Part shown: one piece after another, positions 1 through 6,358 of the stretch
Layout: the number at the start of each line of letters is the position of its first letter
How positions within the stretch are numbered: the first letter of the stretch is position 1
Assembly (NCBI GenBank): GCA_009839775.1
Contig: VXOZ01000328.1
Location: 1 to 9,430 of the forward strand
Reading direction: 5' to 3'
Length of the DNA stretch: 9,430 nt
Origin: Chloroflexota bacterium
GTDB lineage: Bacteria; Chloroflexota; UBA11872; VXOZ01
The notes under the pieces: generated by a model
Database searches by the model: none
What the model saw: the letters and a program-made list of their open reading frames with translations, nothing else
Told to the model about the DNA's origin: nothing
Translations under genes and position numbers: made by a program

Positions 1-164
1 GAGCGGGCGTGGCCGACCGTTACAAGGACATCGCGCTGGTGGTCAGGAGCCTGGAGCGAAATACGGGAGAAGACCTCGCGCTACCGTTCATCGAGGCGTA
101 CGGCCTCTCGAGTCCTGACGCCGGCAAGATCGAGTACTACAAGCTTCTGGACGAATTTTGGTAA
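1..164 (+). CDS. APH(3')-type antibiotic kinase, C-terminal end (5' part outside window)
   Basis: Reading from base 3 gives 53 residues to a TAA stop at 162-164; the rest of the gene lies to the left. The piece opens with AGVADRYKDIAL, which matches the conserved G-x-ADRY-x-D-(I/L)-A block near the C-terminus of APH(3') enzymes. It closes with KIEYYKLLDEFW, closely matching the family's C-terminal R-I-x-F-Y-x-L-L-D-E-F-F. APH(3') enzymes are cytoplasmic kinases that move the gamma-phosphate of ATP to the 3'-hydroxyl of aminoglycosides such as kanamycin and neomycin. The ATP-binding and catalytic loops are not visible here, so neither activity nor subfamily can be judged. Environmental members of this fold may act on other substrates. 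The family call is firm, the substrate is not. A small hairpin follows 27 bases after the stop. Confidence 0.88.
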   Translation, partial: AGVADRYKDIALVVRSLERNTGEDLALPFIEAYGLSSPDAGKIEYYKLLDEFW

Positions 165-191
165 GACAGCGAGTGGTGCACGTTATGCCTT

Positions 192-208
192 CTCCCGTAG
201 AGCGGGAG
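192..208 (+). terminator. Small hairpin after the APH-like gene, possible terminator
   Basis: CTCCCG, then TAGAG, then CGGGAG forms a perfect 6-bp stem with a 5-base loop, 27 bases downstream of the APH-like stop. There is no T-run after it (TATTATCCC follows), so a classical intrinsic terminator is not supported. It could equally be a short intergenic palindrome or an mRNA 3' stabilising stem. Confidence 0.25.
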
Positions 209-360
209 GGTATTATCCCTATAGCAACACTTTCCAGCGAGAAGCTCGCAATTCAGTCTTACACCGCCCACCAGCTACAACTAAGACCCGAGGGTTTCAC
301 CAACGATTCCTGTGCACCACACGATAGAGGTCCGCGGTTGCAAACGGCGGACGGATGCTT

Positions 361-374
361 GGGCGTGTCCACAC
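361..374 (+). repeat. Candidate terminal inverted repeat, left end of IS remnant
   Basis: GGGCGTGTCCACAC, read on +. It pairs with the right-end repeat at 11 of 14 positions and overlaps the codons for the transposase C-terminus. Confidence 0.55.
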
Positions 375-648
375 GACGTAAGTCGTCGCAGAAGATGACG
401 TTACTAATCAAGCCGACTTCGTCGCAGACGCCTGGATGAAGCACGATCTGCTTGAAATGGCGGGCGACGACGCGGCGCTAGCCATTCAAGCGACGGATGA
501 GGCGCTCCACTTCAATCCACCGCTTGCACCCCAGCCCGGCACCATTCAGAATGGCATTGAGCACTTGGATGATCGAAGTGCGCACGCCGGCGCGATGCAC
601 GGGCAAGAGATGTGCGATTCGTCGGTACCGCGCTTCCGTGAGATCCAT
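361..648 (-). pseudogene. IS5-family transposase, internally deleted and with an in-frame stop
   Basis: Starting at ATG 648-646, the frame reads MDLTEARYRRIAHLLPV, then IIQVLNAIL and GCK. This is the usual N-terminus of IS5-type transposases (M-x-LT-x-x-Q-Y-x-R-I-x-x-LLP...LQVLNAILY...HGCKWRGLP). It then jumps directly to RWIEVERLIRRLNG, equivalent to the C-terminal R-R-N-E-I-E-R-L-F-R-R-L-K-G block that carries the third catalytic acidic residue. Roughly 150 or more residues are missing, including the first two catalytic Asp regions. A TAG stop (480-478) replaces the tyrosine normally after that block, and Asn replaces the conserved Lys. After the stop the frame continues as RRVVARHFKQIV and ends at the terminal repeat. 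The deletion joint lies near a TGCAAG (Cys-Lys) that could represent both parent sites, suggesting a short-homology deletion. The gene is clearly non-functional. Confidence 0.75.
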
Positions 649-674
649 TGCAGATTTCTACATGAACTTCATTG

Positions 675-688
675 GCGTGAACAAGCCC
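675..688 (-). repeat. Candidate terminal inverted repeat, right end of IS remnant
   Basis: Read on -, the sequence is GGGCTTGTTCACGC, 27 bases outside the transposase ATG. It is the mate of the left-end repeat. Confidence 0.55.
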
Positions 689-725
689 TAGTTTGGGAGA
701 AGCGTCGCCGGCGGGATGGGGCCTC

Positions 726-2105
726 ATGCATCCCGGCAGCGCACGCGCCACCCTGATGAACGCCGCGGACACGGAGACGACGACCCAGGGGCACGCGCTG
801 CAGCGGGTCCTCGCCCTGAGCTACCCGCTCATCGTTGCCAACCTCTCTCAGATCGTGCTTGGGCTCGTCGACACCGCGATGATCAGCCGCGTCTCTACAG
901 AGGCGCTCGCGGCGGCAGCCGTCGCCTCGTCCGTCAACATCGCCGCGGGCATGCTGTTCGGCGGTTGGGCGACTGCGGCACAGGTTATTTCCGCCCGCCG
1001 GTTCGGCGAAGAACGTCCGAAGGCCGTAGGGCAGTTGCTGGACATCTCTTTGCTCGTCGGCACCGGCGCCGGCATCGTGGTGCTCCTCGTCTTGAGCATC
1101 GCCGCAGGCCCTCTCCTCGCCGCGTTCGGATTGAGCGAGGCAGTGCGGGCCGAGGGCGTGCCGTATCTCCGTATTCTCGCGTTCGCCGCGCCGTTCGCTG
1201 CCGCCACGGCAATGTTCCGCGCCGTTTACGCGGGCGTAGGGGAAACCAGTGTGGCGATGCGTATGACGTTAATCGTCAACGTGATTAACATCCCGCTGAA
1301 CTATGTGCTGATCTTCGTGGCCGGCTGGGGCCTGCTCGGCGCCGGCGTGGGGACAGCAATCGCCGTAGCCATCGGCTGCGCTTACATGGTCCAATTTGGG
1401 TGGAGACGGCTCAGGGACACCTACGCTTTGTTCGGTTTCCGGCGCCTGCGTCGCTACCGGGAGGTGCTTCCGCGGCTCTGGTCTATCGGTTGGCCCGAGA
1501 CGGCCATGCTCTTCCTGGGCTACGCCAATAACGTGCTTGTGGTATGGATTGTCGCTGCGCTTGGGACATCCGTCATTGCCGGGATGCAGATCATTACGAA
1601 TGTACAGAATATCCTCTGGACGGTGATCTGGGCGCTTTCCTCCGGCGTGTCGATCCTCGTTGGACAGAGCCTTGGCAGCCGCGACGAGCGCGCGGCGGCA
1701 CTGATCCAGCGGGCCGGGCTGCTGCTGATGGTCGCCCTGCCGGCAATCTTCCTAGCGCCGGTGGTTGTCGCGCCATCTTTCATACTGCACCTTTTGACCC
1801 CCGATGGCGTTGTCGTTGCGGAGGCAAGCAGCGCCCTTCCCATCTTGGCCCTGCAGGTGCCGTTTATGGCAACGAGCATGGTGCTGGCTGCGGTACTGCG
1901 CGCCGCCGGAGACTCCAAGTGGGTCCTGTACACGTCCACGGCTTCCAGCTACCTGGTCATGGTGCCGTTGTCGTGGCTACTCGCCGATGCGGTTGGCTGG
2001 GGACTCCCCGGCATCTACGTCGCGGGGATAGCCTTCTTCGCAGCGCGGACCGCCGGAGCCTGGTGGCGCTACCGGCAGGGATCCTGGCGGACGGCGGAAG
2101 TGTGA
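726..2105 (+). CDS. MATE family multidrug/Na+ (H+) antiporter
   Basis: This inner-membrane efflux protein uses a cation gradient to export organic cations or drugs. The product is about 459 residues, the normal MATE length, with twelve predicted helices in two six-helix halves. Family signatures in the N-half are P-L-I-V-A-N-L-S-Q with L-G-L-V-D-T-A-M-I (about 34-52), an E-A-L-A-A-A-A-V-A-S stretch, and A-Q-V-I-S-A-R-R-F-G in the first loop. These are followed by F-R-A-V-Y-A-G-V-G-E-T and V-N-V-I-N-I-P-L-N-Y-V-L-I-F. The C-half repeats the pattern with G-Q-S-L-G-S-R-D-E and V-L-R-A-A-G-D-S-K. ATG 726 is preferred because a G-rich GGGATGGGG precedes it. A TTG at 693 or the ATG at 756 is also possible, and 756 lacks a visible ribosome site. 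The IS remnant ends 38 bases upstream, so the promoter must lie in or beyond it. NorM-like and DinF-like subfamilies cannot be separated here, and the substrate is unknown. Confidence 0.92.
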   Translation: MHPGSARATLMNAADTETTTQGHALQRVLALSYPLIVANLSQIVLGLVDTAMISRVSTEALAAAAVASSVNIAAGMLFGGWATAAQVISARRFGEERPKAVGQLLDISLLVGTGAGIVVLLVLSIAAGPLLAAFGLSEAVRAEGVPYLRILAFAAPFAAATAMFRAVYAGVGETSVAMRMTLIVNVINIPLNYVLIFVAGWGLLGAGVGTAIAVAIGCAYMVQFGWRRLRDTYALFGFRRLRRYREVLPRLWSIGWPETAMLFLGYANNVLVVWIVAALGTSVIAGMQIITNVQNILWTVIWALSSGVSILVGQSLGSRDERAAALIQRAGLLLMVALPAIFLAPVVVAPSFILHLLTPDGVVVAEASSALPILALQVPFMATSMVLAAVLRAAGDSKWVLYTSTASSYLVMVPLSWLLADAVGWGLPGIYVAGIAFFAARTAGAWWRYRQGSWRTAEV

Positions 2106-2178
2106 GGTCGTCAAGATGACCAAGCTAATCCGATTCGACACAATGCGTTCGAGATGAAGTTTGCATAGCCGATTGAAA

Positions 2179-2213
2179 GCCGTTCGTGCTGAGCCTGTCG
2201 AAGTACGAACGGC
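2179..2213 (+). repeat. REP-like palindrome, copy 1
   Basis: GCCGTTCGT (2179-2187) and ACGAACGGC (2205-2213) are perfect 9-base inverted arms. They extend to 12 bp with one G-T pair, around the loop GAGCCTGTCGA. The core CGTTCG-n-n-CTGAGC-n-TGTCGAAG is a pattern I know from many environmental bacterial genomes as a widely scattered intergenic repeat. It may stabilise or terminate transcripts. Confidence 0.65.
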
Positions 2214-2242
2214 GATTCGCCAACTTTTTACAGTCCCATCTA

Positions 2243-2267
2243 CCCTTCGACAAGCTCAGGGCGAACG
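2243..2267 (-). repeat. REP-like palindrome, copy 2, inverted
   Basis: Read on -, this is CGTTCGCCCTGAGCTTGTCG followed by AAGGG. It matches copy 1 except at a few positions. The two copies point in opposite directions, 29 bases apart, and could form a larger hairpin together. Confidence 0.65.
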
Positions 2268-2371
2268 TTACGCGCCCAGACAAGAAGATTGTAAACGGGC
2301 TCTAAGACCTGTGATCTGAACTTTTCCTGCGGCCAGATTGCGAACAACTGGCACGAATCTGAAACGTGGGG

Positions 2372-2686
2372 TCAGCCTATTTTGACCGCCGTGCCGTAGG
2401 CGACGATTTCGGCTGATCCCTGCGCGACTCCCGCAGTGATGAATCGCGTACCCAAAATGGCGTTGGCCCCCATCTTTTCCGCGTTCTCGACCATGCGTTG
2501 CAGTGCCACCTCGCGCGCCTCTGCCAGCAGTTTCGTGTACTCCACTACCTCGCCGCCGACGACGTTGCGGAAAGCCGCCATAATGTCCTTCCCAATGTGC
2601 CGTGAGCGCACGGTACTGCCCCGCACCAAGCCCAACGTCTCGACGATTTCGGCGCCGGGGATTGTGTCAGTTGTGGTTACGATCAA
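2372..2686 (-). CDS. YbjQ / UPF0145 (DUF74) family protein
   Basis: A 104-residue cytoplasmic protein whose whole length matches the UPF0145/YbjQ family. The N-terminus is L-I-V-T-T-T-D-T-I-P-G-x-E-I-V, followed by G-L-V-R-G-S-T-V-R-S-R-H-I-G-K-D-I-M (about 19-36). Then come G-G-E-V-V-E-Y-T-K-L-L-A-E-A-R-E-x-A (about 44-61), G-A-N-A-I-L-G-x-R-F and the end A-Y-G-T-A-V. Family members form small pentamer-like assemblies and are sometimes called heavy-metal-binding, but no biochemical role is settled. The start is TTG 2686-2684: GGAGG lies 7 bases upstream, homologs begin with exactly this M-I-V-T-T-T, and the TTG overlaps the stop of the upstream gene as TTGA. The same frame is open further upstream to 2896, but that part only shadows the membrane protein gene. 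Confidence 0.88.
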   Translation of the reverse strand: MIVTTTDTIPGAEIVETLGLVRGSTVRSRHIGKDIMAAFRNVVGGEVVEYTKLLAEAREVALQRMVENAEKMGANAILGTRFITAGVAQGSAEIVAYGTAVKIG

Positions 2687-2925
2687 TTGTCGACCTCCAG
2701 GAAATCCTCTTGCTTCTTTTGGATGATTCTGTCGCGTAAGGCGGCGGCCAAGAAGACGGCCAGGCCAACCGGTAAGGCGAGGAGGGCCACCCGTAACAAG
2801 AGCGGTATATCCTCCGCCCGCACGATCGCGTACACCCAGAACCCGCCCAACACGAGCAGTCCCGCGGCGAGGATCGCCCCACCGATCCACAGCCATGGCC
2901 GGCTGCTACTTTCGGGTCTTGCCAT
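2683..2925 (-). CDS. Small two-helix membrane protein, coupled to YbjQ-family gene
   Basis: An 80-residue protein with a short polar N-terminus (M-A-R-P-E-S-S-S-R-P). It has one hydrophobic helix at about 11-34 (W-L-W-I-G-G-A-I-L-A-A-G-L-L), a short acidic turn R-A-E-D-I, a second helix at about 41-63, and a charged tail R-D-R-I-I-Q-K-K-Q-E-D-F-L-E-V. The positive residues after helix 2 suggest both ends are cytoplasmic. The start ATG 2925-2923 follows AAGGAGGG at good spacing. Its TGA stop overlaps the TTG start of the YbjQ-family gene (TTGA), so the two are one operon and probably translationally coupled. I recognise no named family. From context it may be a membrane anchor or partner of the YbjQ protein, but that is inference. 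Confidence 0.78.
   Translation of the reverse strand: MARPESSSRPWLWIGGAILAAGLLVLGGFWVYAIVRAEDIPLLLRVALLALPVGLAVFLAAALRDRIIQKKQEDFLEVDN
2694..2698 (-). promoter_or_regulatory. Ribosome binding site that fixes the YbjQ TTG start
   Basis: GGAGG on -, 7 bases before TTG 2686-2684 and inside the last codons of the upstream gene. It supports the non-ATG start and coupled translation. Confidence 0.6.
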
Positions 2926-2967
2926 CGGAGTCCCTCCTTGTGCCGGAAAAGCTATCCTACAACTGAC

Positions 2968-2996
2968 ATTATCCCATCCCCGCCTGGGGCTGTCAT
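2968..2996 (-). promoter_or_regulatory. Candidate sigma-70-type promoter of the membrane protein-YbjQ operon
   Basis: On -, ATGACA (2996-2991) is followed by an exact 17-base spacer, then GATAAT (2973-2968) preceded by TGG, giving an extended -10. Both hexamers match consensus at 5 of 6. Transcription would start near 2961, leaving a leader of about 35 bases before ATG 2925. The spacer contains the dyad CCCCAGGCGGGG. Confidence 0.6.
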
Positions 2997-3130
2997 TGGT
3001 CTGCTGCCCGCCATCCGTTCCGGCCAGGGTGTCAGCTATTCTGGCAGGAACAGGTTGGGAAAGCCAGACCCCTAGAGTGGGAACTACCGTCGAAGTTTTC
3101 GCAATTCGGTCTTGCGAGATGCACAGATCT

Positions 3131-3137
3131 AGGAGGG
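3131..3137 (+). promoter_or_regulatory. Strong ribosome binding site before the GTG start at 3142
   Basis: AGGAGGG lies 4 bases before GTG 3142-3144. It is the main evidence that this unrecognised gene is real and that it starts with GTG. Confidence 0.6.
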
Positions 3138-3141
3138 CGAC

Positions 3142-3438
3142 GTGCCGGCAGACGTATCAGAACACACGGCAGAAATCCGCGGCGTCAATGTACGCTGGGT
3201 CAGCGTAACAGTGGGCGGCCGCACCGTGGAAGAGGTCTTGTTGTACGACGTTGCCGAGGCGGAAGCTGTCTACGGAAAACCACTCGACGACGAACTGGAC
3301 AAGCACATCCAGATGGGCATGTATGCTGTTGACCGCATAGCGGTAGGCGGCGCGTTGCACAAAGTCGCGTCAGCCACGAGCTATGTTCTCGACGGCAAGT
3401 GCATCCGCACCGCTAAGTTTGAGCAACGTAACGAGTAA
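3142..3438 (+). CDS. Uncharacterised 98-residue soluble protein
   Basis: I do not recognise a family. The product starts at GTG after a strong AGGAGGG and ends at TAA. It has no signal peptide or membrane segment and is rich in Val, Ala, Asp and Glu. Two parts stand out: alternating beta-like stretches (V-R-W-V-S-V-T-V-G-G-R-T-V-E-E-V-L-L-Y-D-V, about 17-37) and a middle helix-like stretch with charged residues (P-L-D-D-E-L-D-K-H-I, about 47-56). A third is S-Y-V-L-D-G-K-C-I-R-T-A-K-F near the end, with the single Cys. This suggests a small alpha/beta or beta-barrel domain. It is transcribed divergently from the YbjQ operon, whose promoter lies in the shared 216-base gap, and convergently with the RND exporter gene. 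A single-gene unit seems most likely. Confidence 0.68.
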   Translation: MPADVSEHTAEIRGVNVRWVSVTVGGRTVEEVLLYDVAEAEAVYGKPLDDELDKHIQMGMYAVDRIAVGGALHKVASATSYVLDGKCIRTAKFEQRNE

Positions 3439-3452
3439 TCACTCTTGAGCTT

Positions 3453-3494
3453 GCAGCCACGCGGGCAGGGCATCCACGTAGGCGGCTGCGTGGC
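3453..3494. other. Inverted repeats able to form two competing stems between convergent genes
   Basis: GCAGCC (3453-3458) can pair with GGCTGC (3484-3489). Alternatively, the overlapping GCCACGC (3456-3462) can pair with GCGTGGC (3488-3494). The two stems exclude each other. The site is in the 105-base gap between the 98-residue gene and the RND gene end, where a bidirectional terminator would be expected, but there is no T-run. Confidence 0.25.
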
Positions 3495-3543
3495 CGCTGT
3501 CCTAGCCAAAGCCTAATCTCGTTAGTAGTGACCTAAGCGCCAC

Positions 3544-6012
3544 CTACTCTCCTCGCTCTTGGCGCTGATACACGGCCTCGATCTCCGAATCGAGATCCTC
3601 CGCCATGCGCTGCAAGTTCGAGCGCAGGCGCACGTTCTGATACGCGCCCCAAATCGTCATCGCGGGCGGGACCACGAGGATGGATACGATCAGCGAGTAG
3701 AGGATCGTGATCGCCGCCGTAATTGCAAACTGCTGGGATGCCTGCAGCGGAGAGGCGATTAAGACTCCGATGCCGAGCCCCGTCGTCAAAGCGGAGCCCA
3801 GCAGCGCCGAGCCGGTGGTCGCGAGCGTCCGGACCGCCGCTTGCTCGGGATCGCGGCGGCGGCCGTACTCTTCGCGATAGCGATGAATCACGTGGATGGT
3901 GTAGTCAACGCCAATACCGATCGAGAGCGCCGTGATGATCGAGGTGATGATTGTGTAGGGAATATCCAGCAGCGCCATCGTGCCCAGCACCGAGATGAGG
4001 ACGAGAAAGGTCGGCCCCACCGCGATGATCGCCAAGAGCGGCTGGCGCACGGTCAACCAGAAGAAAATGGCCAGCACGCCCAAGGCCACCGCGACGGTCG
4101 TGCCGATCGACTCCGTCTGTCGGTCCCTGATCGCATCCGTTACCGCGAAGGAAATAATGGTCTCGGAAGTCGCCGTGATAGCATCGTCATCGCCAAACCA
4201 AAGTCTATCAATATCTTCCTGGAGTGCCCTCGATGCCTCAGGATCGCCCGTAAAAGCCGCGAATTGAAGCAGGAATGCATCAATTCCGTCCGGGTTGTTC
4301 ACCAGCACATGCGTGATGGCTGGATCCTGCGCCTCGAGTCTGTCTAGAATCTCCTGCATTTGTCTCGCATCGAGTTCCACATCGGCGGTTGCTTGATTGA
4401 AGAGCGCGGCCAGTTCAGGGTCGTACTTGTCGCCGGGCTCCCCGCTGTCGTCTATCCAATCCCGTAGGAGCAGCTCATACGATGTCCGGATCGGTCCCGC
4501 CGCTGCGCTTGGCTGGAGCGTTTCGTTCTCAAAGGCGGTGGTGAAGTCCTGCAGGTTCAGCAGCGTGCGGGTATCCGTTGCCTCAGCCCTCACGAGCACA
4601 CTGACGATCTCCGTTGAGCCGCCGATTGCCGCGTCGAGAGTATTGATGTCTGCCATCACCGTCCCGTCGCTGGGCAGTAGATCGCGAATGCTGAATTCCG
4701 CCTTTAGCCCCGTGGCCGCAACTCCGAGGGCTATCGTCGCCACGGCCACGATGAGGAAGTAGGGCACGGGCGCACGGGTAACCTCCCGGCCCAGCCCTTC
4801 CGCCATCCCTTGCACGCCGGGCAGCGCCGTCGAAATTGGGCGAGCCGGTCGCAAGGTGCCACGTGCCTCGCGCCGCCGGTCGAGGATCGTCCGCCCGGCC
4901 GGGAGCAGCATAAGCATCACAATCAGGCTCATACCCACGCCCAGCCCGGCGATAATGCCAAAATCGCCGATGATATTTATTGGAGAGAAGAGTCCTGCCA
5001 GCAGGCTCACGATTGTCGTCACGGCGGCCAGTACCAGTGGGATGGTGACGTTGCGCAGCCCCGTTTGTACGGCCCTCACCACCGCCTCGCCGGCAACGCG
5101 CTGCTCGCGGTAATGCGAGACAGTCTGAATTGCGTAGTCCACCGTGAGGCCGATCATGATTATGGGCACCATGGCCGTGAGCGCGTTCGGCGGGCCGACG
5201 AGACCCAGCCCTTCCGGCCCGAGCAGTCCCTCGGCCCCAATGATCCAGATCAGTGCGATGAAAAGCCCCAAAAGGGTGAGCAGCAGATCCGAGATCGAGC
5301 GCATGAACAGCAGGAGCAGTACGGCAATCAACAGAAACGCCAAACCAACCAGCGGCACCATTCCAGTTTCTGTTGCCTCCCGGGACTCGTCCTCAATCAC
5401 TGTATAGGAGACGCTGCTAACGTCCAGCGGCCCTTCATTCTCCACCGCAAGATCGTAAACTCTCCGTTCCGCATCCACGAGACGGTCATCGTCCGTGTTC
5501 CGCAAGCGGACAGTGCCGATTGCTACCGGAGTGCCGTCCGTGTCGGTGCCGGTCATCACCGACAACGCCTCCCCAATTCCCGGGACTGTCTGGGCAGAGT
5601 TGATCTGATCCTGAGTGACCGCACCGAGGCTATCCACTTGGAGCGCGGCCATAACCAGCAAGGAGGGTGCGACGATTGGGTCAACCGGCGCCAGCAAGTC
5701 TGACACGGCTGGATCGTTGGCAATGTCATTAAGCAGTGCGTCCATCTGCGCGAGCGCGTCCGGCGTGAGGGCATTCCCGCGAAAGAGCAGCGTGATCACT
5801 CTCACGTCCCCGGACTCGCCGAAGAGGTCCTCTATCTCAGTCATCGCCTGCGTGATGGCGCTGCCTTCGGGCAACGCGGACGCGGTTTCCGCAGGTGGGA
5901 CACGCAGCCCTGTTCCCGCCCCTAGTGCAACCGTGACGACGAGAAGAACGAAAAGCGTAACCCACGGACGCGCCACGACTAACCGGCTCAACGCGCCGAG
6001 TATGTTGTCCAT
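3544..6012 (-). CDS. RND superfamily exporter with two MMPL domains (HAE3-type)
   Basis: An 822-residue inner-membrane transporter driven by the proton gradient. Its two homologous halves each have one helix, a large extracytoplasmic loop, then five helices. Half 1 has helix 1 at about 13-34, a loop at about 36-215 and a helix cluster at about 216-373 containing G-L-T-V-D-Y-A-I-Q (288-296). Half 2 has a helix at about 415-434, a loop to about 632 and a helix cluster at about 635-790 containing G-I-G-V-D-Y-T-I-H (699-707). The paired G-x-x-x-D-Y motifs carry the helix-4 Asp expected for proton coupling. The cytoplasmic linker (about 374-410) is Arg-rich, and a charged tail follows residue 790. 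Start ATG 6012-6010 has AGAGG 7 bases upstream. Length and layout fit HAE3/hopanoid-exporter-like proteins rather than tripartite AcrB pumps. No adaptor, outer membrane factor or regulator is adjacent. The substrate is unknown; lipids or hydrophobic compounds are plausible from the family. Confidence 0.93.
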   Translation of the reverse strand: MDNILGALSRLVVARPWVTLFVLLVVTVALGAGTGLRVPPAETASALPEGSAITQAMTEIEDLFGESGDVRVITLLFRGNALTPDALAQMDALLNDIANDPAVSDLLAPVDPIVAPSLLVMAALQVDSLGAVTQDQINSAQTVPGIGEALSVMTGTDTDGTPVAIGTVRLRNTDDDRLVDAERRVYDLAVENEGPLDVSSVSYTVIEDESREATETGMVPLVGLAFLLIAVLLLLFMRSISDLLLTLLGLFIALIWIIGAEGLLGPEGLGLVGPPNALTAMVPIIMIGLTVDYAIQTVSHYREQRVAGEAVVRAVQTGLRNVTIPLVLAAVTTIVSLLAGLFSPINIIGDFGIIAGLGVGMSLIVMLMLLPAGRTILDRRREARGTLRPARPISTALPGVQGMAEGLGREVTRAPVPYFLIVAVATIALGVAATGLKAEFSIRDLLPSDGTVMADINTLDAAIGGSTEIVSVLVRAEATDTRTLLNLQDFTTAFENETLQPSAAAGPIRTSYELLLRDWIDDSGEPGDKYDPELAALFNQATADVELDARQMQEILDRLEAQDPAITHVLVNNPDGIDAFLLQFAAFTGDPEASRALQEDIDRLWFGDDDAITATSETIISFAVTDAIRDRQTESIGTTVAVALGVLAIFFWLTVRQPLLAIIAVGPTFLVLISVLGTMALLDIPYTIITSIITALSIGIGVDYTIHVIHRYREEYGRRRDPEQAAVRTLATTGSALLGSALTTGLGIGVLIASPLQASQQFAITAAITILYSLIVSILVVPPAMTIWGAYQNVRLRSNLQRMAEDLDSEIEAVYQRQERGE

Positions 6013-6292
6013 GCCTCAACCTCTATCTGTGAAATAAAGTCTGAGAAGTTCCGACAGAAAGACGAACGCTAGGACGGCTAGGACGCACGCGTCGCCGTAT
6101 CGAAGCGTCGAAATCGAAAACGTCGATTGAGATGGCACGCGCCTTCGCAAAGAAGACCCCATCCCCTCACACTGCTAAGGCTGGCGGAATTGCAGGAACC
6201 AGCAGCAATCCACAAGAGCAAGGCCGGACACATGAGCCCACCCGTACTTACCGTCCTTATGCGGCCGCTCTCCAGCGCTCTCGACCCGCGTT

Positions 6293-6329
6293 CACCGCGC
6301 TACGCCACCCCTGGAGTAGGAGCGCGGTG
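6293..6329. other. Perfect 9-bp inverted repeat in the long intergenic stretch
   Basis: CACCGCGCT (6293-6301) and AGCGCGGTG (6321-6329) pair perfectly around a 19-base loop. It would lie in the RND leader if transcription starts at the candidate - strand promoter 30 bases away. Otherwise it may be a protein-binding dyad or chance in GC-rich DNA. Confidence 0.3.
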
Positions 6330-6358
6330 CCCTGCGTCCGTCGAACATTGACAAGGGA

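Larger units (their letters stand above)
361..688 (-). mobile_element. Miniature remnant of an IS5-type insertion sequence
   Basis: Two imperfect terminal inverted repeats (361-374 on +, and 675-688 read on -) agree at 11 of 14 bases, starting GGGC-T-TGTTCAC-type. They enclose 328 bases that hold only the first ~42 codons and the last ~50 codons of an IS5-family DDE transposase. The left repeat also encodes the R-V-D-T-P tail that corresponds to the usual V-N-T-P C-terminus of these transposases. That places the element boundary where the family predicts it. No clear target-site duplication is visible (CTT on the left, TAG on the right). The element cannot make a working transposase, but with both ends present it could in principle be mobilised by a full-length relative. 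This is inferred from memory of the family, without a database comparison. Confidence 0.7.
2106..2371. other. Non-coding stretch between convergent MATE and YbjQ genes
   Basis: 266 bases between two convergent genes. No credible coding region or tRNA was found. Its only recognisable content is the pair of REP-like palindromes at 2179-2213 and 2243-2267, described separately. Confidence 0.6.

Noticed and set aside
436..756. A 106-codon + frame and a 158-439 + frame upstream of MATE
   Set aside because: The first overlaps the IS remnant on the opposite strand and matches nothing; the second is low-complexity sequence without a ribosome site.
716..2119. Long alternative + frames (716-1288 and 1544-2119) inside the MATE gene
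   Set aside because: Arg-rich out-of-frame translations of a well-conserved MATE protein.
2106..2371. Possible tRNA because of GATTCGA-like T-loop sequence near 2132
   Set aside because: No matching acceptor, anticodon or D-arm pairing could be built around it.
2687..2896. N-terminal extension of the YbjQ frame
   Set aside because: It only shadows the membrane protein gene in another frame; family members start at the I-V-T-T-T position.
4810..5703. A 297-codon open frame on + across the RND gene
   Set aside because: It is antisense to a full-length conserved RND transporter and reads as His/Arg/Gln-rich sequence with no domain; a frame shadow.
6348..6353. TTGACA on + as a -35 box
   Set aside because: No acceptable -10 occurs 16-18 bases downstream (TTCCGG at 17).
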